In this document: one piece after another, positions 49,638 to 60,499 of the stretch
Position numbering within the stretch: the first letter of the stretch is position 1
How the letters are laid out: each line of letters begins with the position of its first letter
DNA from: Bradyrhizobium agreste
GTDB lineage: Bacteria > Pseudomonadota > Alphaproteobacteria > Rhizobiales > Xanthobacteraceae
DNA length: 64,000 nucleotides
Direction of reading: 5' to 3'
Assembly: GCF_016031625.1 (NCBI RefSeq)
Contig: NZ_JACCHP010000001.1
Coordinates: forward strand, 434,001-498,000
Notes under the pieces: generated by a model
The model's input: the letters and a program-made list of their open reading frames with translations, nothing else
Told to the model about the DNA's origin: nothing
The model's database searches: none
Made by a program: the position numbers and the translations under genes

Positions 49638-52313
49638 ATGCGTAGCCAGATCAGCAGTTTAAAGCGCTCAGCCACTCAGTTCACCTTCGGCTCCATAACG
49701 CTGGCGGTTGTAACACTGTCTTGCTTGTACCTTCACGCGCATTTCGCGGCGACGGCGTTCGCCTATTTGTTAGTGGTATTGCTGTTTTCGTTGATGGGCA
49801 GCTTCATCGCGTCGTCCGCGCTTTGCATCGTAGCCATCGCTGCTCTCGCTTACTACTTTGCGCCGCCGGCGTTCAGCCTGCGAATCGATGACCCCCAAGA
49901 TTTGCCGGTGGTTGTTGCATTCTTTATTGCTTCGATTGTCGGAGCGCACCTGATCGGAAGGCTGCGCCAGGAAAGAGAGGCTGCGCGTGTAGTTGCGGCC
50001 AAGCTTCAGCGGAGTGCGGCCGATTTGGAGGATCGCGAAAGACGGTGGCGCGCCATCTTCGAGCACAATCCGGCCATGTATTTCATGGTCGATGAAGCCG
50101 GCACTGTCCTCAACGTCAATACGCTCGGCGCGACACAACTCGGCTATGCTCGTGCTGAACTGATCGGTCGATCGGTGCTGGACGTATTTCTCGAGGCGGA
50201 TCGCGCGTTCGTTCGCGAATGCGTTCGGACGTGCCTTGAGGATATCGGACAAACGCGCACGTGGGACGTCCAGAAAGTCAGGAAGGACGGCTCGGTGTTG
50301 TGGGTACGTGAAAACGCCAAAGCCATGCTCTGGGCGAATGAGCAGCCCATTATCCTTATCGCCTGCGAAGATATCACGGAGCGAAGGCGGACCGAACTTG
50401 CCCTGCAGCGGAGCGAAGCACATTTAGCCCAGGCGCAGGAGTTGAGTCACACGGGAAGCTTCAGCTGGAACCCCACTACGGGCGAGGCCTTCTGGTCAAA
50501 GGAAACATTTCGGATTTTCCAATTAGATCCTCAGACAGTGCCACCGGGGCCGCAGCTCGTCGTTGAGCGCACTCATCCAGATGATAGGGCTTCGGTTAGA
50601 GAAATTATCGATCGCGCGAACCGAGACCCGAGCGATTTCGAGCACGAATATCGGCTTCTGCTACCGGACGGCTCGGTAAAGCACATTCATGCGCAGGTAC
50701 GAGCGACGAGGACAGCCTCTGGGGACATCGAGTTTGTTGGGGCAGCTACGGATATTACAGCGGCGAGGCGAGCAGAACAGCAGCTGCGCCGGAGCGAGGC
50801 CTATCTGGCCGAAGCCCAGCATCTCAGTCACACGGGCAGTTGGTCCTGGGACGTCTACCGTCGAGATTTCATATATCGCTCCGCCGAGGTCGATCGTCTG
50901 TTTGGCTTTAGCCCACAAGAGCCGGTATCGATAGAGATCATTCGATCGCGCATCCATCCCGAAGACTTGCCGCGGCTACAGGAGGTGCAGCGCCAGGCGA
51001 TTGAACACGAGGAGGAGCGGTTCGAGTATGATTTTCGTATCCTTCTACCAGATGGCGGGATAAGACGCATACACTCCGTTGCGCACGTGGTGATCGGCAG
51101 CGATGGTCACGTCAGCGAGCTGATCGGAACACATATGGATGTCACCGAGCAACACGCAGCTAGGGAACGCCTGGAAAATACACTTGCTGCGCTGCGCGAA
51201 AGCGAACAGCGCTTTCGCGACTACGCCGAAACAGCTTCCGACTGGCTCTGGGAGACTGGGCCCGATCATCAGGTCACTCACTTGTCCGAGCACACCAGCG
51301 CTGCGGGAATTTTGGCGACAGGATTGATGGGCCTGCTTCGTTGGGACATTGCGTGCGACGTCGAAGAGGAGCCCGAGAAGTGGCGGCAGCATCGGGCGAC
51401 GTTGGAAGCCCATCTTCCGTTTCGAGATCTCGTCTACCGTACAGTGAATCGGACAGGATCTCCGATCTACGTGCGAACGAGTGGCAAGCCTTTTTTCGAT
51501 GGAAAGGGCAATTTTCTCGGCTACCGTGGCGTCAGCACTGACATCACCGCTACCATTCGCGCCGATCAAGCCGAACAAGAACTACGAAAGGCACAGGCGG
51601 AGCTTGCGCATGTGACGCGTGTAACGACGTTAGGAGAGCTGACGACTTCCATCGCCCACGAAATAAACCAGCCACTCGCCGCTATTATCAGCAACGCCGA
51701 TGCCTGCCTCGGTTGGATGGGTCGCGAAGCTCCTAATCTTTCCGCCGCGCGCTCTTCGGTGGAGTGGATCATCGAAGACGCAATCCGGGCAAGCGAGGTG
51801 ATCCGTCGTGTTCGCGCGCTCGCGAAGAAAGGCGAGATTGAGATGGTGCCGCTCGATATCAATGAGGTCGTTAAGGATGTCATTGCGCTGGTAACACGAG
51901 AGCTGGTGAGCCACCGAGTGACGTTACGAACCGAGTTGGCCGCAGCGCTGCCTACGATCCTCGGCGACCGGATTCAGCTACAACAGGTGATCATCAATCT
52001 GGTGATGAACGGAATCGAAGCCATGGACGCAGTTACAGACCGGACGCGCGAACTGCTGATTCAGTCATCAAAGGACGATCTGGGGCACGTCCAGATTGCC
52101 GTGACCGATTGCGGCGTCGGCATCGCCGAGAACGACGCGGACCGCCTCTTGGATCCCTTCTTCACCACCAAATCGAGTGGTCTTGGAATGGGTCTTTCGA
52201 TCTGCCGGTCGATCGTGGAAGCTCATGGCGGACGGCTGTCAATGGTCCACAAAGATGGACCGGGCGCGACCTTCCAGTTCGCCCTGCCGCTGCATAAGGA
52301 GGCCGTCTCGTGA
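49638..52313 (+). CDS. nodV: NodV, multi-PAS sensor histidine kinase
   Basis: 891-aa membrane sensor kinase, close in size to NodV of B. japonicum (889 aa), which responds to isoflavones and phosphorylates NodW to switch on nod genes. Order: three to four membrane helices with a DUF4118-like pattern ([18 protein letters not shown], residues 1-115), four PAS domains (about 135-250, 265-380, 390-510, 530-645), HisKA with the phospho-histidine in [13 protein letters not shown], and an HATPase domain with [16 protein letters not shown] and GLGMGLSI. It overlaps nodW by 4 bases. Confidence 0.9.
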   Translation: MRSQISSLKRSATQFTFGSITLAVVTLSCLYLHAHFAATAFAYLLVVLLFSLMGSFIASSALCIVAIAALAYYFAPPAFSLRIDDPQDLPVVVAFFIASIVGAHLIGRLRQEREAARVVAAKLQRSAADLEDRERRWRAIFEHNPAMYFMVDEAGTVLNVNTLGATQLGYARAELIGRSVLDVFLEADRAFVRECVRTCLEDIGQTRTWDVQKVRKDGSVLWVRENAKAMLWANEQPIILIACEDITERRRTELALQRSEAHLAQAQELSHTGSFSWNPTTGEAFWSKETFRIFQLDPQTVPPGPQLVVERTHPDDRASVREIIDRANRDPSDFEHEYRLLLPDGSVKHIHAQVRATRTASGDIEFVGAATDITAARRAEQQLRRSEAYLAEAQHLSHTGSWSWDVYRRDFIYRSAEVDRLFGFSPQEPVSIEIIRSRIHPEDLPRLQEVQRQAIEHEEERFEYDFRILLPDGGIRRIHSVAHVVIGSDGHVSELIGTHMDVTEQHAARERLENTLAALRESEQRFRDYAETASDWLWETGPDHQVTHLSEHTSAAGILATGLMGLLRWDIACDVEEEPEKWRQHRATLEAHLPFRDLVYRTVNRTGSPIYVRTSGKPFFDGKGNFLGYRGVSTDITATIRADQAEQELRKAQAELAHVTRVTTLGELTTSIAHEINQPLAAIISNADACLGWMGREAPNLSAARSSVEWIIEDAIRASEVIRRVRALAKKGEIEMVPLDINEVVKDVIALVTRELVSHRVTLRTELAAALPTILGDRIQLQQVIINLVMNGIEAMDAVTDRTRELLIQSSKDDLGHVQIAVTDCGVGIAENDADRLLDPFFTTKSSGLGMGLSICRSIVEAHGGRLSMVHKDGPGATFQFALPLHKEAVS

Positions 52314-52993
52314 CAGGACGATTTGACACGCCAGGTGAAGGCAGCAACGCCAAGGCCTCGACAAAGGCGATCGTCTTCGTCGTCGAGGATGACATCTCCA
52401 TGCGTCGCTCGCTTACGAACCTTTTTCAATCGGTAGGGTTAGACGTCATTGCATTCGGATCGGCCCGCGAAATGCTGCAAAGCACAATTCCGGACGTTAT
52501 TAGCTGTCTAGTTCTTGATGTCCGGCTGCCAGGCTTGAGCGGCCTTGACTACCAGACCGAGCTAGCGAGGTTGAACATACATATTCCGATCATTTTCATT
52601 ACCGGCCATGGCGACATTCCCATGACCGTCAGGGCCATGAAGGAAGGAGCGGTCGATTTTCTCAGCAAACCGTTTCGCGATCAGGAACTGCTTGACGCCG
52701 TCGTTGCGGCGACCGAACGCGATCGCAAAAGACGGGAGGCTCAGCAGATGGTCGCGAACCTGCAGTCTCTATTTGAGACCTTAAGCCCGCGCGAGCAGGC
52801 GGTGATGAAACTGGTCGCTGCCGGCCTGATGAACAAGCAGGTAGCCGCCGAGCTTGGGCTCGCCGAGATTACGGTCAAGATCTATCGAGGACACGTAATG
52901 AAAAAAATGCGCGCACGGTCGCTGGCCGACTTGATCAGGATGACTGAGACGCTGGGAATTCGCGCTAATCGTCCTGAACAAACCCAAGTATGA
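52310..52993 (+). CDS. nodW: NodW, response regulator
   Basis: 227-aa response regulator, identical in length to the known NodW, of the FixJ group. The receiver domain has the acidic pair VEDD, the phospho-aspartate in [13 protein letters not shown] and the lysine in FLSKPF. The C-terminal LuxR-type helix-turn-helix reads [20 protein letters not shown] and [14 protein letters not shown]. It activates nod genes independently of NodD1. The start codon is GTG at 52310, overlapping the nodV stop. Confidence 0.92.
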   Translation: MTGRFDTPGEGSNAKASTKAIVFVVEDDISMRRSLTNLFQSVGLDVIAFGSAREMLQSTIPDVISCLVLDVRLPGLSGLDYQTELARLNIHIPIIFITGHGDIPMTVRAMKEGAVDFLSKPFRDQELLDAVVAATERDRKRREAQQMVANLQSLFETLSPREQAVMKLVAAGLMNKQVAAELGLAEITVKIYRGHVMKKMRARSLADLIRMTETLGIRANRPEQTQV

Positions 52994-53039
52994 TTTTACA
53001 ATTTCATCAGTCGAGCCCACTTTTCGCCGAAGGTGGCTA

Positions 53040-53465
53040 ATGCTTGCAGCCGCTATTCCCGCGTCAGGAGGGCTCGTCTTGTCCACGCCTTTGATTTCCG
53101 TCGTTGACGACGACGCCTCAGTCCGTGCGGCGACAGAGAATCTTTTGAGATCGCGTGGCTACATCGCCCAAATATTTGCGTCGGCCGAGGAACTCCTGAG
53201 GTCCCCGCAATTGGACGAGACATCCTGTGTCATTACCGATGTGCAGATGTCGGCTATGAGCGGCCTGGAGCTGTTGGCAGAGATGCGGACACGTGGTTAC
53301 GACGCGCCATTCATTTTCATTACTGCTTTCCCCAACGACCGCGTGCGCGCGTCAGCGCTGGGCGCCGGCGCGATTGGCTTCCTCGCCAAACCCTTTGCAG
53401 GACAAGCGTTACTCGAATGCCTCGACACCGCACTGAACGCGTATGACGGCCGGCGCGACATCTGA
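53040..53465 (+). CDS. Single-domain response regulator behind nodVW
   Basis: 141-aa stand-alone receiver: SVVDDDASVRAATENLLR, phospho-aspartate in VITDVQMSAMSGLEL, and lysine in FLAKPF. No output domain is present. It starts 46 bases after nodW with its own GAAGGTGG site, so it may act as phosphate sink or alternate acceptor for NodV. Its first 14 residues are not conserved-looking; a TTG start at LSTPLISVV is possible. Confidence 0.88.
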   Translation: MLAAAIPASGGLVLSTPLISVVDDDASVRAATENLLRSRGYIAQIFASAEELLRSPQLDETSCVITDVQMSAMSGLELLAEMRTRGYDAPFIFITAFPNDRVRASALGAGAIGFLAKPFAGQALLECLDTALNAYDGRRDI

Positions 53466-54346
53466 TGCAATCAACCTGCGGCTTGGGTTGATGTCCGATC
53501 TAAACGCTCCACGCGTCGATCTCGCCGCTGATCAACCTCTTCGAGTCAAAGATGCTACTTACTCTAAGACCAAGCGAGCGAGAGACCAATTGTCGCCTTG
53601 TCGATACTTTAGCGACCATCGCCGGGCGGCAACATTGGTGCAGAACAACCTTATGGCTGCGAGTGCTGGAAGGACACGCCAGCTCGACTCATTCTGCAGA
53701 TCGACGTTCAACGTAATGCTCATCCAAAGCAATCGACGACCCTAAGCCCTTCTTAACTCGCCTGGATCGTTTCTATATATTCCATTGCAGAGCGGAGCTG
53801 GCCGAGAGCGATCGACAAAGCAAGAGATTGGCTGTTCGCAGCCGACTGCAGTGACGATGATAACGGAGCTTCGCCCAGGACAACCGCCTCGCGTCCTGTG
53901 TTGAGGCTTTTCTGGTGAAAGCGCCCTGAACGATGATCGTGCTCTCGGCGTCGTTATGTCCGTTGACGCACGCCAGCCGTCTTGCCCATCGGGCGCCGCT
54001 TCGCTGTGCATTTCCTTACCCACCACTCACGGCAGGCGCTCACGCCCTTACTACTTCGTAGGCGTCATCTGTAGACGACTTCTGGCTCCAAGCCGTCCAA
54101 CGGCTCGGCACAACACGCCCGGCCCCTTGGCGGCCGGGCGCACTTTGGCGGCACCCCATGCAGGTCCTCGCCGCAGCGAGCATTGTCACAATTGCCTTGC
54201 GCAGTGAGCCCCTACTTCCAAGGCTCAAACAGATCAGCAACCGCTAAGCAAAGGAGCACTCTGGGGACAGTATTCTGAGCCAACTCAGAGGAACTCTCCA
54301 ACACAGAGGATTGGTCTACTCCATCGGGCCAACGGTGATCCCATTG
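53466..54346. other. No gene seen
   Basis: About 880 bases between the receiver gene and the end of the second nopP. Short open frames on both strands show no family resemblance. Confidence 0.5.
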
Positions 54347-55174
54347 TCACATAAAATCATCCTCATAGTCGTATGTTGAGGGGCTCGCTGAGATCTCGGT
54401 ATCACTACCCTCACTGTCGTCAGCTTTGGAAAGATACAGCGCAGCAGTACCTTTGCGCTGCCATTCGCCATCGCTATTCCTTACCCACTTGTCTGACTTC
54501 TCTGGGTCGAGAACCATGTTGTCGGCGTCAACCTCGACGAATCCCATCTTTGCCGCACGGGCTCTCGCTTCCGAATTAGCCGGACGCAAATTGAGCAGCG
54601 GCTGTTTTCCGTCTAGTCGAAGCTGGTGCTCGAGCAGGATATCGCCAGCGTTCTCGACAAGCGGATGAACGACTTGAAGATCCACAGTAGAGGTAGTCCC
54701 TTGGCGTCCAGGAAATAGCTTCTTCCACCTTTTTTCGTCGAACTCGGTCATGCTGTCGCCGCCTTCCGTTCTTAGAAGTCCAACACTCTTGTTGCCCAAT
54801 TGGTAGCTGAAGTATCGCGCATTCTCGGAATCTCGGGTTCGCCCGTAGTCTTTGGCAACTTCTGCAGTTCGCCTTGCCTTGCCGGACACGAAGTCGGAAT
54901 ACTCTTGGGGGTTGTCGGCGATTTTTATGATTTCGTCACCATGATAGGCCTCCGCGGCTTTTCGGAATAACTGACGATTTTTGAACTCTATTATGGGAGG
55001 GGTTGAGACGAGCGAATACGGTCTTGTTGCCGAAGATGAACTGCTACTGGAACCAGATTCGGCTAAGCGCATATTCGCGAACGCATCCGCAAAGATGTCT
55101 GCGTCCATTTGCTCATCAATTTCGGCAAAGTCAGAGGATTGGAAGTAGGACGAGCCATTGATCCGATTATACAT
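54347..55174 (-). CDS. nopP: Second NopP-family type III effector
   Basis: 275-aa paralogue of the NopP at 11406. It shares MY.RI..SS, the serine run before TRPYSLVSTPPI, DNPQEYSDFVSGKARRTAEV, LLRTEGGDS, and VHPLVENAGDILLEHQLRLD. The tail ends acidic (SEGSDTEISASPSTYDYEDD). The N-terminal 50 residues are Ser-rich and signal-like for type III secretion. A very good tts box lies 71 bases ahead of the start. The two copies differ in their ends, so they may have different host targets. Confidence 0.82.
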   Translation of the reverse strand: MYNRINGSSYFQSSDFAEIDEQMDADIFADAFANMRLAESGSSSSSSSATRPYSLVSTPPIIEFKNRQLFRKAAEAYHGDEIIKIADNPQEYSDFVSGKARRTAEVAKDYGRTRDSENARYFSYQLGNKSVGLLRTEGGDSMTEFDEKRWKKLFPGRQGTTSTVDLQVVHPLVENAGDILLEHQLRLDGKQPLLNLRPANSEARARAAKMGFVEVDADNMVLDPEKSDKWVRNSDGEWQRKGTAALYLSKADDSEGSDTEISASPSTYDYEDDFM

Positions 55175-55244
55175 GGCGATTGGTGCTCCCGTCGGACATA
55201 CATTTCCGCATCTAGTTTAGGCCTGTTAGGCCCAGCAGCGCTGA

Positions 55245-55272
55245 TAGGAAGCCTGGCTTACCAAAACCTGAC
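55245..55272 (-). promoter_or_regulatory. tts box of second nopP
   Basis: Minus strand GTCAGGTTTTGGTAAGCC followed by AGGCTTCCTA agrees with the TtsI consensus at nearly every fixed position, including the terminal CCTA. Confidence 0.88.
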
Positions 55273-55599
55273 GTGGCCGCCCTCACGTTAGGGCAACCAA
55301 CGACACGGCGGCACGCTCGTGCCATCGGCATTCATCAGGTTTGATGAGAGGCCGCGAACACCTCCGAGGAGGCTCCTTTATTGGGAATTGGGCCGATTGC
55401 TGATTGACCTGCTGACCCAATCGGATCGTACTCTTTCGGGCCGCGCTGCTTCATATTCGATTTTTTTCAACGTTCCAGTGGAGCTCGCGCACCGCCTTCC
55501 ATAGATTGGCCGATTTCCAGACTTTGACCAACGATATCGCCTGTGCCAGAAAAGGCCGTCTAACGTCGACTCGTGGAAGCGCGACCCGCGCGTCCGGCG
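55273..55599. other. No gene seen
   Basis: About 330 bases between the tts box and the GH127 gene. No coding sequence recognised. Confidence 0.5.
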
Positions 55600-57564
55600 T
55601 CAGCGCTCATTTATCCAAATCCGCATTTCGCCTTCGCCGCGGTTACCCCAGCTGAACCACGGAATGAATGTCAGCCGCTGCGGTTCTAGCTGTCCAGGCA
55701 CTTTGTCGTAGTTATAAAGCGCCGTTTCTTCAGAATGCGTGTGTTGCAACCGCGCCCCGTCGGCCTGCAGCAAAATCTTGCCGTTAAAGAGACCAGATCC
55801 TTCCATAACGGAAAACCGGCTATCTGAGTGAAGCCAAAGGTTGTGTAACTCGGTCCCGTTGTCGGCCTCCTCCAGACAATAAATTAAGGGGCCACGCTGG
55901 ATGGCCACCTTGCCGGCCAAATTGCGAAGTTGTGGATGGCCGTATACGCGACGCACTTGCATCGGCAGCGATAATTTGACGCGATCTCCCTGCTGCCACG
56001 TTCGGCTGATGTGCAAATAGCCCTTGCGCGGCTCGCAATTCACAGGCTCGCCGTTCAGGCTCGCCTGCGGCACGCTGCACCATTCTGGCAGGCGCAGGGC
56101 GAGCGTGTGGGCAATTGGCGGCGCAGATTCGACGGCGATTTCCACCTCTTCTCTCCAGGGATAGCCGCCGCTTATGAGCAACCGCAGCGCATGTCCGTCG
56201 ACGGATATTGCTACTCTATTACCAACGTAGAGATTTACATAGAGCGCATCGGTGCTGGGCGTGTAGATGTAATGACCAATCGATGTGAAAAGCCGTGCGA
56301 TGTTCGGTGGACAGCAGGCGCAGCCAAACCAAGGTCGTCGCACCGGCGAGACATGATTGTAGATGCCATTAGACTTCAGCGTTTTTGGATGCACTTCGAG
56401 TGGGTTAACATAAAAATAGTGACGCCCGTCGAACGCGATACTGCCGAGAACGGTATTGTAGAGCGCTCGCTCCATCACGTCGGCATAGCGACTGTCCAGT
56501 TCCAACTCCAGCATACGGCGCGCAAACATCATCAAGCCAATCGACGCGCAACTTTCCGCGTACGCCGTATCATTCGGCAAATCGTAATCGCTGCTGAACG
56601 CTTCGCCGGCACCTTGCGAGCCGATGGCTCCGGTAACATAGAGCTGGCGTTGGACCGTGTTTTGCCATAGCCGTAGGCAAGTTTGGCGCTGCTGCTCGTT
56701 CTGGCGCAGACGCGCGAGATGAGCTACTGCCGTCATTAGGTATGCAAAACGAACTGCATGACCTGTTGCAGTCCGCTGCTCCGAGAGCGGCAAGTGCGCT
56801 TGGCTATACGCTTTGTTTTTTATCATCCAAGGCGTGCCGCCGGATTTGGCGGCGCGGGATTGCTGGCGCTTCTCGTACTCAATGTCGTAGAAGTGCGGCT
56901 CCGTGCCGCGTTGCTCCACGAAATAATTGGCTAGTGTGAGATATCGCCGCTCCTTTGTCGCTTCGTAGAGGCGTGCCAACGCAAGTTCGATTTCCGGATG
57001 GCCATCGTAGCCGTGCAACTGATCGCGCTCTGGGCCGAAAACTGTGCCGAGGTGGTCAGCAAGCCTGCAAACGACCTCCAGCAATCGCCGTTTGCCAGTT
57101 GCCTGAAAGAACGCGACACCTGCTTCGATCAAGTGGCCCGCGCAATATAGTTCGTGGCACTCCGCTAGGTTGGTCCAGCGCTCCTGAGGCGCGTTCAGTA
57201 TGAAATAGGTGTTGAGATAGCCGTCGCCACATTGGGCGTCCGCCATCAATTCAATCAGCTCATCGGCGGCTTTCTCCAGGTCTGGATTTGGTGTCTGGCA
57301 TAGCGACCATGCAGCCGCCTCAAGCCATTTTGCGACGTCACTGTCCTGAAAAACCATGCCATGGAACTCGCCCCTCGCACGTCCGGCCGCAACACGGAAG
57401 TTCTCTACCGCGTGGGTCGGTATCGCCTCAGGATTCCGATCGTTTAGCACCTCCCATTGGTAGGGAATTGCCACTTCCCTGACCAGTTGCTGGCATTGCC
57501 CAATCAGCGGATCCAAGACTTCTAGATTGTGAAGATCGACTTCGGCCACATTCCGATCACCCAT
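55600..57564 (-). CDS. GH127 beta-L-arabinofuranosidase
   Basis: 654-aa glycoside hydrolase of family GH127, which releases beta-L-arabinofuranose from plant hydroxyproline-rich glycoproteins such as extensin. The zinc-thiolate catalytic site is complete: E and C in YAESCASIG and the CC pair in FGCACCPPNIARL, one of which is the nucleophile. An (alpha/alpha)6 barrel precedes a beta-sandwich. There is no signal peptide, so it acts inside the cell on imported oligosaccharides unless exported otherwise. AAGGAGG precedes the ATG. Confidence 0.9.
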   Translation of the reverse strand: MGDRNVAEVDLHNLEVLDPLIGQCQQLVREVAIPYQWEVLNDRNPEAIPTHAVENFRVAAGRARGEFHGMVFQDSDVAKWLEAAAWSLCQTPNPDLEKAADELIELMADAQCGDGYLNTYFILNAPQERWTNLAECHELYCAGHLIEAGVAFFQATGKRRLLEVVCRLADHLGTVFGPERDQLHGYDGHPEIELALARLYEATKERRYLTLANYFVEQRGTEPHFYDIEYEKRQQSRAAKSGGTPWMIKNKAYSQAHLPLSEQRTATGHAVRFAYLMTAVAHLARLRQNEQQRQTCLRLWQNTVQRQLYVTGAIGSQGAGEAFSSDYDLPNDTAYAESCASIGLMMFARRMLELELDSRYADVMERALYNTVLGSIAFDGRHYFYVNPLEVHPKTLKSNGIYNHVSPVRRPWFGCACCPPNIARLFTSIGHYIYTPSTDALYVNLYVGNRVAISVDGHALRLLISGGYPWREEVEIAVESAPPIAHTLALRLPEWCSVPQASLNGEPVNCEPRKGYLHISRTWQQGDRVKLSLPMQVRRVYGHPQLRNLAGKVAIQRGPLIYCLEEADNGTELHNLWLHSDSRFSVMEGSGLFNGKILLQADGARLQHTHSEETALYNYDKVPGQLEPQRLTFIPWFSWGNRGEGEMRIWINER

Positions 57565-58672
57565 CTCGTTCCTCCTTGGCGTGTGGCGAACGGAGCCTAG
57601 TAAGCCACCTCACCACGATTGCGTCGTTAAGGTTGTGGCTCTGAGATCTGCGGCTGCACACTTGTAGTCTCGGTGCGAGGGTTCACACGATAGAAATGGT
57701 GAGGCTACCCAGGCGCCGCACTCCCAGACATGCGTTGACAGCAGTCGTTCGACGTGGGGGACAGCAATTCCCGTGCCGATTATGAGGACCGGTTCTTCTG
57801 GCAACCCGATCTGCAGCTCCGCGTTAGGAACCCGATGCGATCGCTGGCCCACCAACCGGATTGGCAAGTCGTGCTAATCCCACGTCGTCGCAAGGCTAAT
57901 CGATCCTGCTATACGAGCGGGTGACTGTCGCTGGATCAGATAGTGGTCAATAGTACTCGCCTGCCACATATAGGCCAGGGGCGCCGCGCCCTTCCGGTGC
58001 GGCGGCTCCTGCACGTGGTTTTGGGCCCTCGACCTTGCGCGGGAATGTCAGGTATCTAACAATCCATTTGGTGACACGTATCAGGCCGGAGGGCCGCGGT
58101 AGCGCGTGTGGCCCAACCAGATTGCGTGAACCGCTGCCACGCGCGATCGAAGAGACACACTGGACTGCTAATCCTAAGCAATCGTCCCGGGGCGAAATGC
58201 ATGCTCGACGTGCCCGACATCGCGCGAATGCTGGCAATCGGGAAAAGTGAGTTGTCGCACGTATGCGCCGCCAGTGAATAAGCTGGGCCGGAGCGGCCCG
58301 AAGCCGTTGTGCGCCGACTTGGTCGTCGACATCGGCGAGGTGGGAGGATGAGTTAGAGAGTATCTTTTGTAGACCGAGCTTTAGGCTGACTTGGCCCTGC
58401 AAAGCAGATCGCGGGCTGGGTAACCGAGAGCCGACTTCGATCTTCCAATTGTCCGTAATCCCACTTGTTATCGACCGTTCGTTCCGCTCGAACGGCAGGA
58501 AGGTAACGCTCGCTCCCATTACGTTAGTCGGTTGACGATGATGACGCAAGCAGGGCTGACTCTGCTCATCGAGCTGGATCGGTCTATGATTGACCTGTTG
58601 ATACAGGGATCGTTCTCTTTTTGAGCTCGCCCAGGCCATTAGTGGCCTCAAGGTCCGATATAACACTGTAGC
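57565..58672. other. No convincing gene
   Basis: About 1.1 kb. A minus-strand stretch near 57720-57850 encodes LPEEPVLIIGTGIAVPHVER, reminiscent of an FAD/NAD-binding loop, and a 239-codon open frame covers 57947-58666, but neither shows a coherent family. I regard them as remnants or chance. Confidence 0.4.
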
Positions 58673-60499
58673 TCATTCCACAGTCACCGATTTTGCTAGG
58701 TTACGCGGCTGATCCACGTCCGCGCCCCTTACGAGAGCGGTATGGTAAGCCAAGAGTTGAACCGGAATGGCATAGACCATCGGCGTAAAGCTTGCGACCA
58801 TCTCAGGCAGCACAATGGTCATGAGTGTGTCCACCGCCGCTTCCAAAGCACCCTTCGAATCGGTGATCAGGATGATCTTGCCGCCCCGAGCCGCAACTTC
58901 TTGCATATTCGAGACGGTCTTCTCGAAGACATCATCATAAGGTGCGATCACCACCACAGGCACGGCCTCATCGATCAGTGCGATCGGTCCGTGCTTGAGC
59001 TCGCCGGCGGCATAACCCTCTGAGTGGATATAGGCAATTTCCTTCAGCTTGAGTGCGCCCTCCAACGCCAAGGGGGCCGATGTGCCACGACCGACATAGA
59101 GCACGTCCCTTGAATCGGCGATATAACGCGCGAGCTTCTCGATCTGCGGCTCGATCAACAGCGCCGCAGCAATCAACCGCGGCACTTCGATAAGCTCACG
59201 CACGAGCCTCGTTTCATCGATCTCAGACAACTTACCGCGCTCTTTGCCTGCTGCGACGGCAAGCGCCGCTAATACCATCAGCTGGCAGATGAACGCCTTG
59301 GTGGAGGCGACGCCGATTTCCGGCCCCGCCAGCGTCGGCAGAACGGATTCGCTCTCGCGCGCAATCGTCGACGTTGCGACGTTGACCACAGATATCGTGT
59401 GCACGCCCTGGTTCTTGGCATATTGCAGTGCAGCTAGCGTATCAGCGGTTTCGCCCGACTGCGAGATGACGACCGCGAGATCGCCCCGGCGCAAAGGCGC
59501 CTCCCTGTAGCGGAACTCGGACGCTACATCGATCTCGACAGGCAAGCGCGCCAGCCGCTCGAACCAGTATTTGGCGATGTGCCCGGCATAGCTTGCAGTG
59601 CCGCACGCGGTAATTGAGATACGCTGAATAGTGTTAAAGTCGAACGGCAATGTGACCGGCAGGACGACGCGCTTGGCGGCCATATCGAGATAATGCGCCA
59701 ATGTCTTGCCGGCCACTGTCGGCTGCTCGTGGATTTCCTTGGCCATGAAGTGGCGATAATTCGCTTTGTCCACGAGGAGTGACGATACGCCAGACTTTGA
59801 TGTTTCCCGCTGGACGACAGATCCGTCTGCGCTATAAATCACGCACATCGTGCGCGTAAGCACGGCCCAGTCGCCGTCTTCAAGATAGGTGATGGTGTCG
59901 GTAAGAGGCGCGAGCGCGATCGCGTCCGATCCTAGATACACTTCGCCGTCACTATGTCCGATCGCAAGGGGGGACCCCTTACGCGCACCGATCAAAAGAT
60001 CGTCGTGGGCTTTGAAAAGGAATGCCAGCGCGAACGCACCGCGCAGTCGTGGCAGCGACGCCTGTACCGCATCCCGCGGCGAGTAGCCCTTCTTGAGATA
60101 AGATTCGACGAGATGCGCCACCACCTCCGTGTCTGTCTCTGAGTCAAAATGGGCTCCATTCCGCTCCAGTTCGGCTCGCAGCTCGCGGAAATTCTCAATG
60201 ATCCCGTTATGAACGACCGCGACATTTTCCGTCGCATGCGGGTGAGCATTGCTCTCGGTCGGCTTTCCGTGAGTCGCCCAGCGGGTATGACCGATGCCGG
60301 TATGACCCAACGGCGGATAATAGCGCAGCTGCTCTTCAAGGTTTCTCAACTTACCTTCAGCGCGGCGGCGCTCGATACGGAGACCTTCGAGAGTCGCGAG
60401 GCCTGCGGAGTCATAGCCACGATATTCCAATCGCTTGAGCGACGCGACCAACTGGCCAACGACCGGACCACGCCCCAAAATGCCAACAATTCCGCACAT
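58673..60499 (-). CDS. nodM: NodM/GlmS glucosamine-6-phosphate synthase
   Basis: 608-aa enzyme making glucosamine-6-phosphate from fructose-6-phosphate and glutamine, precursor of the Nod factor backbone. The N-terminal nucleophile cysteine is in MCGIVGILG, which fixes the start at 60499; GHTRWATHGKP and VVHNGIIENF complete the glutamine amidotransferase. Two SIS domains follow (ISQSGETADTLAALQ and GRGTSAPLALEGALKLKEIA), ending NLAKSVTVE. The housekeeping GlmS is the alternative; its place among nod genes favours NodM. No clear nod box was found upstream. Confidence 0.85.
   Translation of the reverse strand: MCGIVGILGRGPVVGQLVASLKRLEYRGYDSAGLATLEGLRIERRRAEGKLRNLEEQLRYYPPLGHTGIGHTRWATHGKPTESNAHPHATENVAVVHNGIIENFRELRAELERNGAHFDSETDTEVVAHLVESYLKKGYSPRDAVQASLPRLRGAFALAFLFKAHDDLLIGARKGSPLAIGHSDGEVYLGSDAIALAPLTDTITYLEDGDWAVLTRTMCVIYSADGSVVQRETSKSGVSSLLVDKANYRHFMAKEIHEQPTVAGKTLAHYLDMAAKRVVLPVTLPFDFNTIQRISITACGTASYAGHIAKYWFERLARLPVEIDVASEFRYREAPLRRGDLAVVISQSGETADTLAALQYAKNQGVHTISVVNVATSTIARESESVLPTLAGPEIGVASTKAFICQLMVLAALAVAAGKERGKLSEIDETRLVRELIEVPRLIAAALLIEPQIEKLARYIADSRDVLYVGRGTSAPLALEGALKLKEIAYIHSEGYAAGELKHGPIALIDEAVPVVVIAPYDDVFEKTVSNMQEVAARGGKIILITDSKGALEAAVDTLMTIVLPEMVASFTPMVYAIPVQLLAYHTALVRGADVDQPRNLAKSVTVE

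Noticed and set aside
57947..58666. 239-codon minus-strand open frame
   Set aside because: No family motif, mixed composition and no ribosome site; probably chance or decayed DNA.
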